Positions 25,239-32,743 of a stretch of DNA of 64,000 bases are shown in pieces. Origin of the DNA: Novosphingobium sp. (GTDB taxonomy: Bacteria; Pseudomonadota; Alphaproteobacteria; Sphingomonadales; Sphingomonadaceae); assembly GCA_024236235.1 (NCBI GenBank), contig JACKKV010000004.1, positions 1 to 64,000 of the forward strand, given 5' to 3'. The translations under genes were made by a program, and so were the position numbers. Within the stretch, counting starts at the first letter, position 1, and each line of letters begins with the position of its first letter. The notes beneath the pieces are model-generated. The model was not told where the DNA came from. It searched no databases and saw only the letters and a program-made list of their open reading frames with translations.

Positions 25239-26460
25239 TATTCCTGCTCATCGTGACGTGAATGTGCTCGTAACCATTGGTGAAACAGGAAGGCAGACGC
25301 TCTGGTTCACCCACGATCTTCACTTCCATGTCGCGTTTCGCCATTTCCTCGATCAGCGTCGCCAGTTGCAATTCGGCCAGCCGCGCCCCCAGGCAACGGT
25401 GAATGCCATAGCCGAAGGAAAGGTGCCGGCGCGAGTTTTCACGTTCCGGATCCCAGCGATCCGCATCGGGGAAAACGCTTTCGTCACGATTGCCCGAGTT
25501 GTACCACAGCACGACCTTGTCGCCCTTGCTGATCTGCTTGCCCTGAAATTCCACATCGCGCGTAGCCGTACGGCGCATGTGGGCGATAGGCGTCTGTAAA
25601 CGGATGGTCTCGGTCGCCGCGCCCGAAGCAAGGCGGGCCGGATCGGCCTTTACCTTGGCCCAGGCATCAGGGAACAGGTTGATCCGTTCGATCAGGCCCG
25701 ACATGGAATTGCGCGTGGTATCATTGCCGCCGACCAGCAGCAGCGCGATGGCACCGATAAAGCGCTGCTCATCCATGTCGCCATAGGATTGGGAATGCGC
25801 CATCATTGACAGCAGGTCGCCCTTGGGCGGTGCGGCGCGGCGCTCGTCATAAAGCTCCTTGAAGCGAGCAGCCATTTCAAACACATGCCGTTCACGTTCA
25901 GCATTGAGTTCGGGATCGGGTCCGATATCAATCTTGGCCGCCCAGTCCGACCATACGGGCAGCTTGTTCCGTTCGTCCCAGGGGAAATCGAACAGAGTCG
26001 CAATCATCGCCGTGGTCAGCGGGATCGAAACATTGTGCACCCAGTCAAATGTCTTGCCGACCGGAAGCCTGTCGAGCACTTCTGCCGTGCGTTGGCGCAG
26101 CGCGCCCGCAAGCTTCTGAATTTCAGAGGGAGCCACTGCAGGGGCGATGGCCTTGCGCTTTTCCGCATGTTCAGGATCATCCATAGCGATGAACATGCGC
26201 AGTTGCACACCAGTGTCCTGCATGTCGAAGATCACGATTCCGCCATGTTCCCATGAGGACGAAAACGCTTCGGGATCGGCTTCGACGGCTACGATATCGT
26301 CGTAGCGCGTGATGGACCAATAGGGGCCGAAGAAACTGTCAGGGCAGTAGCTGACCGGGTCTTCCGCTCGCAATCGCGCGAAAAGCGGGCGCCAGGCGTT
26401 TGCTTTCCATAGTTCTGCCCGGGACACATCCAATTCGGGCTTGGCCGCAAGGGTTGCCAT
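25231..26460 (-). CDS. Cytochrome P450
   Basis: Soluble class I-type bacterial P450 of 409 aa. The I-helix motif is GGNDTTRNS, the K-helix ETIR, and the heme loop FGYGIHRCLG puts the thiolate at Cys356. The style of the N-terminal half (PFARL, YWSITRYDDI, FSSSWEHGG) is that of terpenoid or steroid-type CYPs of actinobacteria and sphingomonads, but the subfamily cannot be named from reading alone. GAGAGGA lies eight bases before the ATG used, which rules out the ATG three codons upstream. The 3' end overlaps the rubredoxin gene. It is likely a hydroxylase for the locus substrate or a related compound. Confidence 0.93.
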   Translation of the reverse strand: MATLAAKPELDVSRAELWKANAWRPLFARLRAEDPVSYCPDSFFGPYWSITRYDDIVAVEADPEAFSSSWEHGGIVIFDMQDTGVQLRMFIAMDDPEHAEKRKAIAPAVAPSEIQKLAGALRQRTAEVLDRLPVGKTFDWVHNVSIPLTTAMIATLFDFPWDERNKLPVWSDWAAKIDIGPDPELNAERERHVFEMAARFKELYDERRAAPPKGDLLSMMAHSQSYGDMDEQRFIGAIALLLVGGNDTTRNSMSGLIERINLFPDAWAKVKADPARLASGAATETIRLQTPIAHMRRTATRDVEFQGKQISKGDKVVLWYNSGNRDESVFPDADRWDPERENSRRHLSFGYGIHRCLGARLAELQLATLIEEMAKRDMEVKIVGEPERLPSCFTNGYEHIHVTMSRNNV

Positions 26461-26530
26461 GATCGTCATCCTCTCGTTGTCGGCCCACCTTCAAGCGGGC
26501 CTGTAGCGCGTTAAAAATCCGCGCTGACAT

Positions 26531-26552
26531 TTTGCGTATAACCTTTACGTAT
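26531..26552. promoter_or_regulatory. Direct-repeat operator candidate upstream of the P450
   Basis: TTTGCGTAT at 26531-26539 is repeated as TTTACGTAT at 26544-26552, 13 bases apart on one helical face plus a quarter turn. The repeats lie about 70 bases before the P450 start in an AT-rich stretch, between it and the aldolase-like gene. A regulator-binding site is plausible; the factor is unknown. Confidence 0.35.
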
Positions 26553-26571
26553 TTGTTGTTTTATAACTTTT

Positions 26572-27261
26572 TCAGAGTCGCGTCAACCAGTCCCACATGC
26601 GTTCAGCCACGCCCCCGCCCCATACCTGGCGTGCCTCGGTCTCTTCACGATCAAGCCCGCCGGTATCCTGGGCGAAGCCCATAGCGCGCACATCGCGTTC
26701 AACGCGCGCGGCATCTTCAAGGAACCAGCACAGGGTGGCGGCTTTGGGCATCGATTCAGCCGCGACAACGGCGCCATTACCGCGCATCACGACCGCCGGA
26801 GCCTGCCCCATCAGCTCCGCCAGTGCGCGCGCAGCGGCATCGTCGCGCAGCAGGCGCGGATCTGGCCAGAGCGGCAGCCGATCGAAATAGGCACCGATAC
26901 CGTGGCGCGGTTGCGGGACTAATCCCTGCGTTGACAGCGCCATCAGCGCGGGCGGCATGATGCGACAGACTGCGCCGATTTCGGAACGAAGGGCGTAGAT
27001 TTCGCGATGAATCCGCACCTCGCCCAGCACCCCTTCGGGCAATGGGCCATGAACGGAACACACGGTGCCCGCACGATCACCGACCAGTTCCAGAGGACCG
27101 GACGCGCAAACCAGAAACCAGTCGGCATCAAGCCGGACGCTGACATGACCATAGGCATGTACGAGGCCCGCCTTGCCCAGCCCACGCGCAGCCTGCTGGA
27201 CGATCTGCTGTTGCGCAGCGGATGGTGTGGGGGCCTGCCCCGGCTCTTGCTCTGCAGTCAT
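26572..27261 (-). CDS. Class II aldolase/adducin-family protein with degenerate metal site
   Basis: A 229-aa protein of the class II aldolase fold. LGKAGLVHAYGHVSVRL and FLVCASGPLELVG match the N-terminal signature. The zinc histidines usual in VCHTHPP become Arg and Met here (VCRIMPP), and the third usually in RGHG becomes Asn (RGNGAVV). It may therefore act without metal or not catalyse. In p-cumate degradation the decarboxylase of the 3-carboxy-cleavage product (CmtD) belongs to this fold, and the neighbouring dioxygenase operon makes that role the leading inference. ATGA overlap with the ketopantoate-reductase-like gene sets the start. Confidence 0.75.
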   Translation of the reverse strand: MTAEQEPGQAPTPSAAQQQIVQQAARGLGKAGLVHAYGHVSVRLDADWFLVCASGPLELVGDRAGTVCSVHGPLPEGVLGEVRIHREIYALRSEIGAVCRIMPPALMALSTQGLVPQPRHGIGAYFDRLPLWPDPRLLRDDAAARALAELMGQAPAVVMRGNGAVVAAESMPKAATLCWFLEDAARVERDVRAMGFAQDTGGLDREETEARQVWGGGVAERMWDWLTRL

Positions 27262-28196
27262 TTCACCGCTCCCTCGCATGAAACATGTGCATCCCAGCGC
27301 TGCGCGATGACGTCAAGTACACGCTCGTTCACGGGCATCAGCACCTGCAGACGCCGCCCCCATCGCTTCAGCGCACCGTTCTGCGCGTCGAACTCGCTTG
27401 GCCTTCCCGCTACGATATCGCGCTGCATCGAAGTCGTTGCGTCGGGCGGAAAACTGTCAATGAAAGCCAAAGTTGCGGCAACATCCGCCTCGCCCAGCTT
27501 CGCCCCTGCCGCGCTGGCGACCTGCGCTGCCTCCTCCAGCAAGGCGATTAGTTCTGCACGCGCCTCGGTCCGCAGCCATCCGGCAGGGCGGTCATAAGCG
27601 GCGCCAAGGCCTCCAACTGCACAGGCAAGCATCATCTTGCGCCATAATTCGGTCTTAATGTCTGCCACCATGTCGCAGTGCATTGCGGTGCGCGCAAGCG
27701 CCCCGCGCAACTGCGCGAGGTGCGCCGCCCCATCTCCGGTATGAACGCCAGCGATCAGACGCGGCGCAACCCCGGCATGGCGCACGACGCCGTCGGGATC
27801 GAGGTTGAAGAAACCATGGACGATCCCGGCCAGGACTGGATGGCCTGGCAGCGCCCGCGCGGTGATGTCCGGCGCATCCACGCCGTTCTGAAGCGTGAGA
27901 ACCGCCGCGCCGGGGGCAAGATGCGGCGCCAGATCGGCCAGCGCACCGTCAAGCTGCCAGCTCTTGACTGCCAGAATAGCCAGCGCCGCCTGCGCCGCCG
28001 CTGATGCATTGTCGCTGAAAGCGCATGGCTGCCGAACCGCTCCGCGGGCATCACTGAAGCGCAGACCATCCACTTGCAGCGTGCGCAAGCGTGCACCTCG
28101 TGCGATCAGCGTCACCGGGCAGCCAGCCTGACGAAGACGGCAGGCGAAGAATGTGCCCAGCGCCCCTGCACCGATGATCGCGACCCGAAATTGCAT
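27258..28196 (-). CDS. Ketopantoate reductase-like 2-ketoacid/alcohol dehydrogenase
   Basis: PanE/ApbA-fold NAD(P)H oxidoreductase of 312 aa. The nucleotide-binding site is VAIIGAGALGTFFACRL at the N-terminus. LAVKSWQLDGAL and LTLQNGVDA are the usual family blocks, and the catalytic Lys is expected in the helical C-terminal half (IKTELWRKMMLACAVG, Lys). Its place in a degradation locus makes pantothenate synthesis less likely than reduction or oxidation of a 2-keto or hydroxy acid. The start is uncertain: MQFRVA or a GTG four codons upstream (28208), which has the better-spaced GGGG. It is divergent from the Rieske operon and overlaps the aldolase-like gene. Confidence 0.82.
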   Translation of the reverse strand: MQFRVAIIGAGALGTFFACRLRQAGCPVTLIARGARLRTLQVDGLRFSDARGAVRQPCAFSDNASAAAQAALAILAVKSWQLDGALADLAPHLAPGAAVLTLQNGVDAPDITARALPGHPVLAGIVHGFFNLDPDGVVRHAGVAPRLIAGVHTGDGAAHLAQLRGALARTAMHCDMVADIKTELWRKMMLACAVGGLGAAYDRPAGWLRTEARAELIALLEEAAQVASAAGAKLGEADVAATLAFIDSFPPDATTSMQRDIVAGRPSEFDAQNGALKRWGRRLQVLMPVNERVLDVIAQRWDAHVSCEGAVK

Positions 28197-28280
28197 TTGC
28201 CCTGACACTGCCGCCCCTTTCGCGATATTCTCCACTCAACGACTCGGTAGCGATCAATCGACTAGCGCAGAAAAAAGGCG

Positions 28281-28309
28281 TTGACAGCAGGCTGGCAAAA
28301 CATTTACAT
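28281..28309 (+). promoter_or_regulatory. Sigma-70-like promoter of the Rieske dioxygenase operon
   Basis: A consensus -35 TTGACA at 28281-28286 and a -10 candidate TTACAT at 28304-28309, 17 bases apart (TACATA with 18 bases is an alternative). It lies about 75 bases upstream of the Rieske alpha-subunit ATG, in the divergent interval. Few plus-strand genes in this window have so clear a -35. Confidence 0.6.
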
Positions 28310-28325
28310 ACCAACTGCACGGTAT
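28308..28325. promoter_or_regulatory. Dyad overlapping the Rieske promoter start region
   Basis: ATACC at 28308-28312 and GGTAT at 28321-28325 form a 5-bp inverted repeat with an eight-base centre. The dyad covers the end of the -10 and the likely start site, a position where a dimeric repressor would block transcription. Which regulator binds is unknown; no TetR or MarR gene is nearby. Confidence 0.4.
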
Positions 28326-28384
28326 CTTTATTGACCGAATCATGCTTTGGCAATGAGTCGGCATTTTGGGAAGGATGAGCAGGC

Positions 28385-29647
28385 ATGGCTTTGACTACAG
28401 GCATCATCAATGACAAGGAGCGCGCGCAATTCCTCGTGCCGCGACGCGCTTTCACGGACCGCTCCATATTCGAAAAGGAATATGAAGCGATCTTCAACAA
28501 GTGCTGGCTTTATCTGGGCCACGCCTCTGAACTGGCGGAGCCGGGCACGTTCCTTACGCGCACTGTCGCGCGCCGTCCGATCCTGTTCACCCGCGACAAG
28601 GAAGGCGAATATCACGCTTTGCTGAACGCCTGCCCGCATCGCGGTGCTCTGGTCTGCCGCGAACGGCATGGCAAGGGCCGCGCGTTCATGTGCATGTATC
28701 ACGGCTGGACCTTCGGCTCAGATGGCCACCTGATGACCCTCCCCGGGTCGTCCGGCTATCCCAAGGGCTTCAAGACCGATCCGCAAAAGCAGATGGTCCA
28801 TGTTCCCCGGATGGAACGCTTTGGTGACTTCTTCTTCATCAACTTTTCCAAGGATGGTGAAGATCTGGCCACCTATCTGGCCGACGCGGGCGACACGCTG
28901 AAGTTGCTGGGGGAACACAGCCCCGGCGGCATGCAGATCGTGGGCGGGACGCAGGAATATTCAATCCGCGGCAACTGGAAGTTGCTCGCCGAGAACAGCT
29001 TCGATGGCTACCACGCCGCCTGCAATCACTCTACCTACCTCGAATATCTGGGCAACACCAAGGGTGCACTGGGCGTCGACCCGCTGAAGGGTGAGGCGGT
29101 AGACCTCAAGAACGGGCACGCTATGGTTGAATATACCGCCCCCTGGGGCCGTCCGATTGCCAACTGGGTTCCCATCTGGGGCGAGGAAGGCAAGAAGGAA
29201 ATCGACGCCGTCTATGCCGAACTGCAAAGCCGGGTCGGGCCGGAGCGGGCCGAACGTATCGCCAAGAAGAGCCGCAATATGGTCATTTTCCCGAATCTGG
29301 TGATCAATGACATCATGGCCATCACCGTGCGCACATTCTTCCCGACTGCGCCCGATTACATGGAAATCAACGCATGGGCGCTGGCACCCAAGGAAGAGAC
29401 CGAATGGCGGCGCAAGTTCCGTCTTTACAATTTCACCGAATTTCTTGGCCCTGGCGGTTTCGCAACGCCTGACGATGTGGAAGCAATCGAGAAGTGCCAG
29501 CAGGGCTACGCCGTGGGCGGCGATGCCCAGTATAATGACATTTCCAAGGGCATGGCCCGCGATGGCGCTCCTTCTTTCGACGATGAAGCGCAGATGCGCG
29601 CATACTGGGTCGAATGGGATCGCCGCCTTTCGGAGTATGAAGCATGA
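28385..29647 (+). CDS. Rieske non-heme iron dioxygenase, alpha (catalytic) subunit
   Basis: Large subunit of a ring-hydroxylating dioxygenase, 420 aa. The Rieske cluster is bound by Cys83-x-His85 in CPHRG and Cys103-x2-His106 in CMYHGW. The mononuclear iron is held by His210 and His215 in DGYHAACNH, with the bridging Asp207, and probably Asp363 or 364 as third ligand. The alpha-beta composition and motifs fit aromatic ring cis-dihydroxylation, here perhaps of an aromatic acid. No ferredoxin or reductase component is nearby. It is first in the operon, coupled to the beta subunit by an ATGA overlap. Confidence 0.95.
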   Translation: MALTTGIINDKERAQFLVPRRAFTDRSIFEKEYEAIFNKCWLYLGHASELAEPGTFLTRTVARRPILFTRDKEGEYHALLNACPHRGALVCRERHGKGRAFMCMYHGWTFGSDGHLMTLPGSSGYPKGFKTDPQKQMVHVPRMERFGDFFFINFSKDGEDLATYLADAGDTLKLLGEHSPGGMQIVGGTQEYSIRGNWKLLAENSFDGYHAACNHSTYLEYLGNTKGALGVDPLKGEAVDLKNGHAMVEYTAPWGRPIANWVPIWGEEGKKEIDAVYAELQSRVGPERAERIAKKSRNMVIFPNLVINDIMAITVRTFFPTAPDYMEINAWALAPKEETEWRRKFRLYNFTEFLGPGGFATPDDVEAIEKCQQGYAVGGDAQYNDISKGMARDGAPSFDDEAQMRAYWVEWDRRLSEYEA

Positions 29648-30162
29648 GCACCGCAACCATGGAACGCACGCTTGAAGATTCGCTGCTGCTGCGCCTTAGG
29701 GTGGAAGAGCTGCTGTTTACCGAAGCCGACCTGCTGGACAGCTGGAAACTCGAAAGCTGGCTCGCACTCTTCACCGAGGATGCACATTACTACGTTCCGC
29801 CCAGCGATGTGGATGGCGACACTGCAACCCCGGATACGTCGCTGTTCTACATCATGGATGACCCGGTCCGCATGCGCGAACGGGTCGTGCGCCTTTCGAA
29901 GATCGGTGCGCACAGCGAACATCCCCGCTCGAAAGTGCGCCATCTCGTCACCAATGTACGGGTCGAGCGCGATGGTGACATCATCCGGTCGCGCTCCTCC
30001 TTCATCGTCAGCCGCGCCAAGGACATCACGCATGACCTGTTCGTTGGCCATTACCTTCATGAAATCGTGGATCAGGGTGGCGAACTGAAAATCCGCAAGA
30101 AGACCTGCGTCCTCGACATGGAAGCCTTGCGCCCCCATGCCCGGATCAGCATCATTCTTTAA
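29644..30162 (+). CDS. Aromatic-ring-hydroxylating dioxygenase, beta subunit
   Basis: Small structural subunit of 172 aa that forms the alpha3-beta3 hexamer. The cystatin-like fold pattern is visible: EELLFTEADLLDSWKLESWLALF, DAHYYVPP, MRERVVRLSK, SEHPRSKVRHLVTNVRV and SSFIVSR are all standard. Its start overlaps the alpha subunit stop. Subunit stoichiometry is known from the family, not from sequence. Confidence 0.95.
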   Translation: MSTATMERTLEDSLLLRLRVEELLFTEADLLDSWKLESWLALFTEDAHYYVPPSDVDGDTATPDTSLFYIMDDPVRMRERVVRLSKIGAHSEHPRSKVRHLVTNVRVERDGDIIRSRSSFIVSRAKDITHDLFVGHYLHEIVDQGGELKIRKKTCVLDMEALRPHARISIIL

Positions 30163-30192
30163 AGACAAGCGATAAGAACGGAGAGAAATTCC

Positions 30193-31101
30193 ATGGAAAC
30201 GCCAATCCGCTTTGCCAGGCTGGGCTATTGCCGCCTGCATTGCAGCGATCTGGCCGCAAGCACGGCCTTCTATCGTGACCTTGTCGGGCTGACGCTGGAA
30301 AATAATGCCAACGGGGAAGTTTGGCTGCGCTGCAGTGACAAGCCCTATGACATGATTCTGCAGCAGGGCGATGAAGCCGGGATTGCCGGTGCCGGCTTCG
30401 AAATGGAAAACGTGGCCGAGCTGGAGAAGGCCTTCGCCCGCCTCGAAAAGCTCGGCACGTCCCCACGCTGGCTGAGCGAGGATGAATGCCGCCAGCGCCG
30501 CGTGGCGCGGGCACTGACGTTCGTCGATCCGGTCTCGCGGCTGGGCTTCGAATTCTATGCTGACCAGGAGAAGGTCGAGACTTACGTGCCGCCGCATACC
30601 AAGATTGCCCGCATGGGCCATCTGGTCCTCAACGTCGCCGATCTCGACGCCTCGCATGATTTCTGGGTCAACGCCATGGGCTTTGCCGTATCGGACCGGG
30701 TGGACGGGCTGGCCGAATGGCTGCGCTGCTGGCCCAATCCCCTGCATCACAGCTTCGCCCTGCTGCAAGGCGATGAAAAAACCGCCAACACGCTGCATCA
30801 CATCAATTTCATGGTCACTGATATAGACGATGTGGGCGGTGCGATGAACCGCATGAAAGCCGCCAATGTGCCGATCGTGTTCGGACCCGGCCGCCACCTG
30901 CCCTCGACCAGCATTTTCCTCTATTTCCTCGACCCGGACGGCAATACGACCGAATACAGCTTCGGCATGGAACTGTTCGAGGAAGAAGGCGCGCGCGGCC
31001 CGCGCGAACTGGAGCACAAGGCAGAGGTGATGGACATTTGGGGCAGCCGCCCGGATCCGCGCTTTGGCAAGGGCAGCAAGGTGCTCGCCGCTCATGTCTG
31101 A
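30193..31101 (+). CDS. Type I (VOC) extradiol ring-cleavage dioxygenase
   Basis: Two-domain vicinal-oxygen-chelate enzyme of 302 aa that cleaves a catechol next to the hydroxyls, giving a yellow meta-cleavage product. Iron ligands in the C-terminal domain are His143 (MGHLVLNV), the His202/203 pair (LHHINFMV) and Glu254 (GNTTEYSFG). The HHSFAL segment supplies second-shell histidines. The N-terminal domain (YCRLHCSDLAASTAFY) lacks ligands as expected. GGAGAG precedes the ATG. Homologs with this layout include CmtC and BphC types; the substrate here is presumably the diol made by the upstream dioxygenase and the SDR. Confidence 0.92.
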   Translation: METPIRFARLGYCRLHCSDLAASTAFYRDLVGLTLENNANGEVWLRCSDKPYDMILQQGDEAGIAGAGFEMENVAELEKAFARLEKLGTSPRWLSEDECRQRRVARALTFVDPVSRLGFEFYADQEKVETYVPPHTKIARMGHLVLNVADLDASHDFWVNAMGFAVSDRVDGLAEWLRCWPNPLHHSFALLQGDEKTANTLHHINFMVTDIDDVGGAMNRMKAANVPIVFGPGRHLPSTSIFLYFLDPDGNTTEYSFGMELFEEEGARGPRELEHKAEVMDIWGSRPDPRFGKGSKVLAAHV

Positions 31102-31849
31102 CGGCAAGCTGGCGGGAAGAATTGCCATTGTGACCGGCGCCGGACGCGGCATCGGCAAGGCCATTGCCCAGCGCCTGCATGATGACGGGGCGATCGTGAT
31201 CCTCACTGACCTGGACGAGGCGAATGCCCGCTCGGCGGCGACGGATATCGGGGTTGCGGACGCTCTGTGCTTCGGCGGCAATCTGGCTAAGGAAGAGGTT
31301 GCAGGTGCCCTCATCTCGCAGGTGATGGAACGGTTCGGCCGGATCGATATCCTCGTCAACAATGCGGGTGGGGGCATCCTGCGCCCCTTCCTCGATCATA
31401 CGCCCGAAACGCTGGTGGAAACGATCGACCGCAATTTGTGGACCGGGGTCTGGTGCTGCTGGCATGCGCTGCCGCACATGCAAAAGGCGGGCTGGGGCCG
31501 GATCGTCAATCTGGGTGCGGACAGCGTGCGCAACGGGCTGGTCGATCATTCGGCCTATAACGCCGCCAAGGGCGGTCTGCACGGCATCACCACCGGACTT
31601 GCACGGGAGTTTGCGCTGGACGGAATCACCGTCAACACCGTCGCCCCTTGCGTCGTCGACACGCCCCAGGTGGAAGATATCCGCAAGGTCAACCCGGAAC
31701 TGATCGAGCAGGTCTATTCCGTCATCCCGATGCGGCGCGGCGCGAAAATGGAGGAAGTGGCATCTATGGTGGCGTACCTTGCCAGTGACGAAGCCGCCTT
31801 CGTGACCGGGCAGGTCATCAGCGTCAATGGCGGGACGACGATGCTGTAA
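31094..31849 (+). CDS. Short-chain dehydrogenase (probable cis-dihydrodiol dehydrogenase)
   Basis: Classical SDR of 251 aa. The cofactor motif TGAGRGIG is near the N-terminus, with Asp after the second strand (LTDLDE) suggesting NAD. NNAG and the catalytic Tyr155-x3-Lys159 (YNAAK) follow. The end FVTGQVISVNGGTTML is typical. It overlaps the extradiol dioxygenase by eight bases, so an upstream start is excluded. Position between ring hydroxylase and cleavage enzymes suggests rearomatisation of the cis-diol to a catechol; the order within the operon is a little unusual for that. Confidence 0.9.
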   Translation: MSDGKLAGRIAIVTGAGRGIGKAIAQRLHDDGAIVILTDLDEANARSAATDIGVADALCFGGNLAKEEVAGALISQVMERFGRIDILVNNAGGGILRPFLDHTPETLVETIDRNLWTGVWCCWHALPHMQKAGWGRIVNLGADSVRNGLVDHSAYNAAKGGLHGITTGLAREFALDGITVNTVAPCVVDTPQVEDIRKVNPELIEQVYSVIPMRRGAKMEEVASMVAYLASDEAAFVTGQVISVNGGTTML

Positions 31850-31887
31850 ACAGGCACAACGCCAGCACGAAAACGATTGGAGAGAAT

Positions 31888-32724
31888 GTGAGCGAGAACC
31901 CGGAAATCGGCCTGAACATTGATGTCGATGGCATCAGGACAAATTACATTGTTGCGGGCGAAGGTCCGCCGCTGATCCTGATACACGGCTCCGGTCCAGG
32001 GGTGACCGCTTTTGCCAACTGGCGCGGCGTGATCCCCGATTTCGCGCAGCATTTCACCTGCTACGCGCCAGACACGCTGGGCTTTGGCTACACCGATTTC
32101 CCGGATGATATCGACGGTTTCTCGATCGAACGCTGGGTGGCGCATCTGGTGGGATTCATGGATGCGCTGGGCATCGCCAAGGCGCATATGATCGGCAATT
32201 CCTATGGCGGCGCGCTTACACTGGCGATCGCCACCCGCCACCCCGACCGGGTGGCCGGGATCGTGCTGATGGGGGCCGCCGGGCGGAGCGAATTCCAGCT
32301 GACCAAGGGGCTCGAAGAGGTCTGGGGCTACGAGCCGAGCCTCGACAATATGCGCGCGCTGATGAACACCTTCGCTCACGACGCCTCGCTGGTGAAGGAA
32401 GAGATCGTCAAATCGCGCTATGAGGCGAGCATTCGCCCCGGCGCGCATGAGAAATATTCCAGCCTCTTCCCCGAACCACGCCAGCGCTGGCTGACCGAGC
32501 TTTCCACCAGCGATGACCGGCTGGCCAGGCTTCCCCATCAGGTGCTGATGGTACACGGGCGTGAAGATGTGATCGTGCCGGTCGCCTGCTCGATCCGTTT
32601 CAACGAGGTCATCCCCAACAGCGAATTGCACATTTTCGGCAATTGCGGCCACTGGACCCAAATCGAAATGCGCGACCGCTTCATCGAACTGGTGACGCCG
32701 TTCCTGAAGCGCATCGAACTGTAA
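31888..32724 (+). CDS. Alpha/beta hydrolase, meta-cleavage product hydrolase (DmpD/XylF/CmtE type)
   Basis: C-C hydrolase of 278 aa. The oxyanion segment HGSGPGVTAFANW, the nucleophile elbow GNSYGG with Ser105, Asp227 in HGREDVIVP, and His255 in CGHWTQIE form the catalytic triad. The near-identity of blocks such as SIRPG and FPEPRQRW with DmpD-type 2-hydroxymuconic semialdehyde hydrolases places it confidently in the meta-cleavage product hydrolase group. The start is a GTG seven bases after GGAGAG. Products would be an acid from the ring substituent and 2-hydroxypenta-2,4-dienoate; the hydratase and aldolase for the latter are not in the window. Confidence 0.93.
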   Translation: MSENPEIGLNIDVDGIRTNYIVAGEGPPLILIHGSGPGVTAFANWRGVIPDFAQHFTCYAPDTLGFGYTDFPDDIDGFSIERWVAHLVGFMDALGIAKAHMIGNSYGGALTLAIATRHPDRVAGIVLMGAAGRSEFQLTKGLEEVWGYEPSLDNMRALMNTFAHDASLVKEEIVKSRYEASIRPGAHEKYSSLFPEPRQRWLTELSTSDDRLARLPHQVLMVHGREDVIVPVACSIRFNEVIPNSELHIFGNCGHWTQIEMRDRFIELVTPFLKRIEL

Positions 32725-32743
32725 AAAAAGACGGGAGAGAAAC

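Noticed and set aside
29506..31377. A 623-codon open frame on the minus strand under the dioxygenase genes
   Set aside because: It lies fully antisense to three well-supported genes, has no recognisable domain and reflects the codon bias of high-GC DNA.
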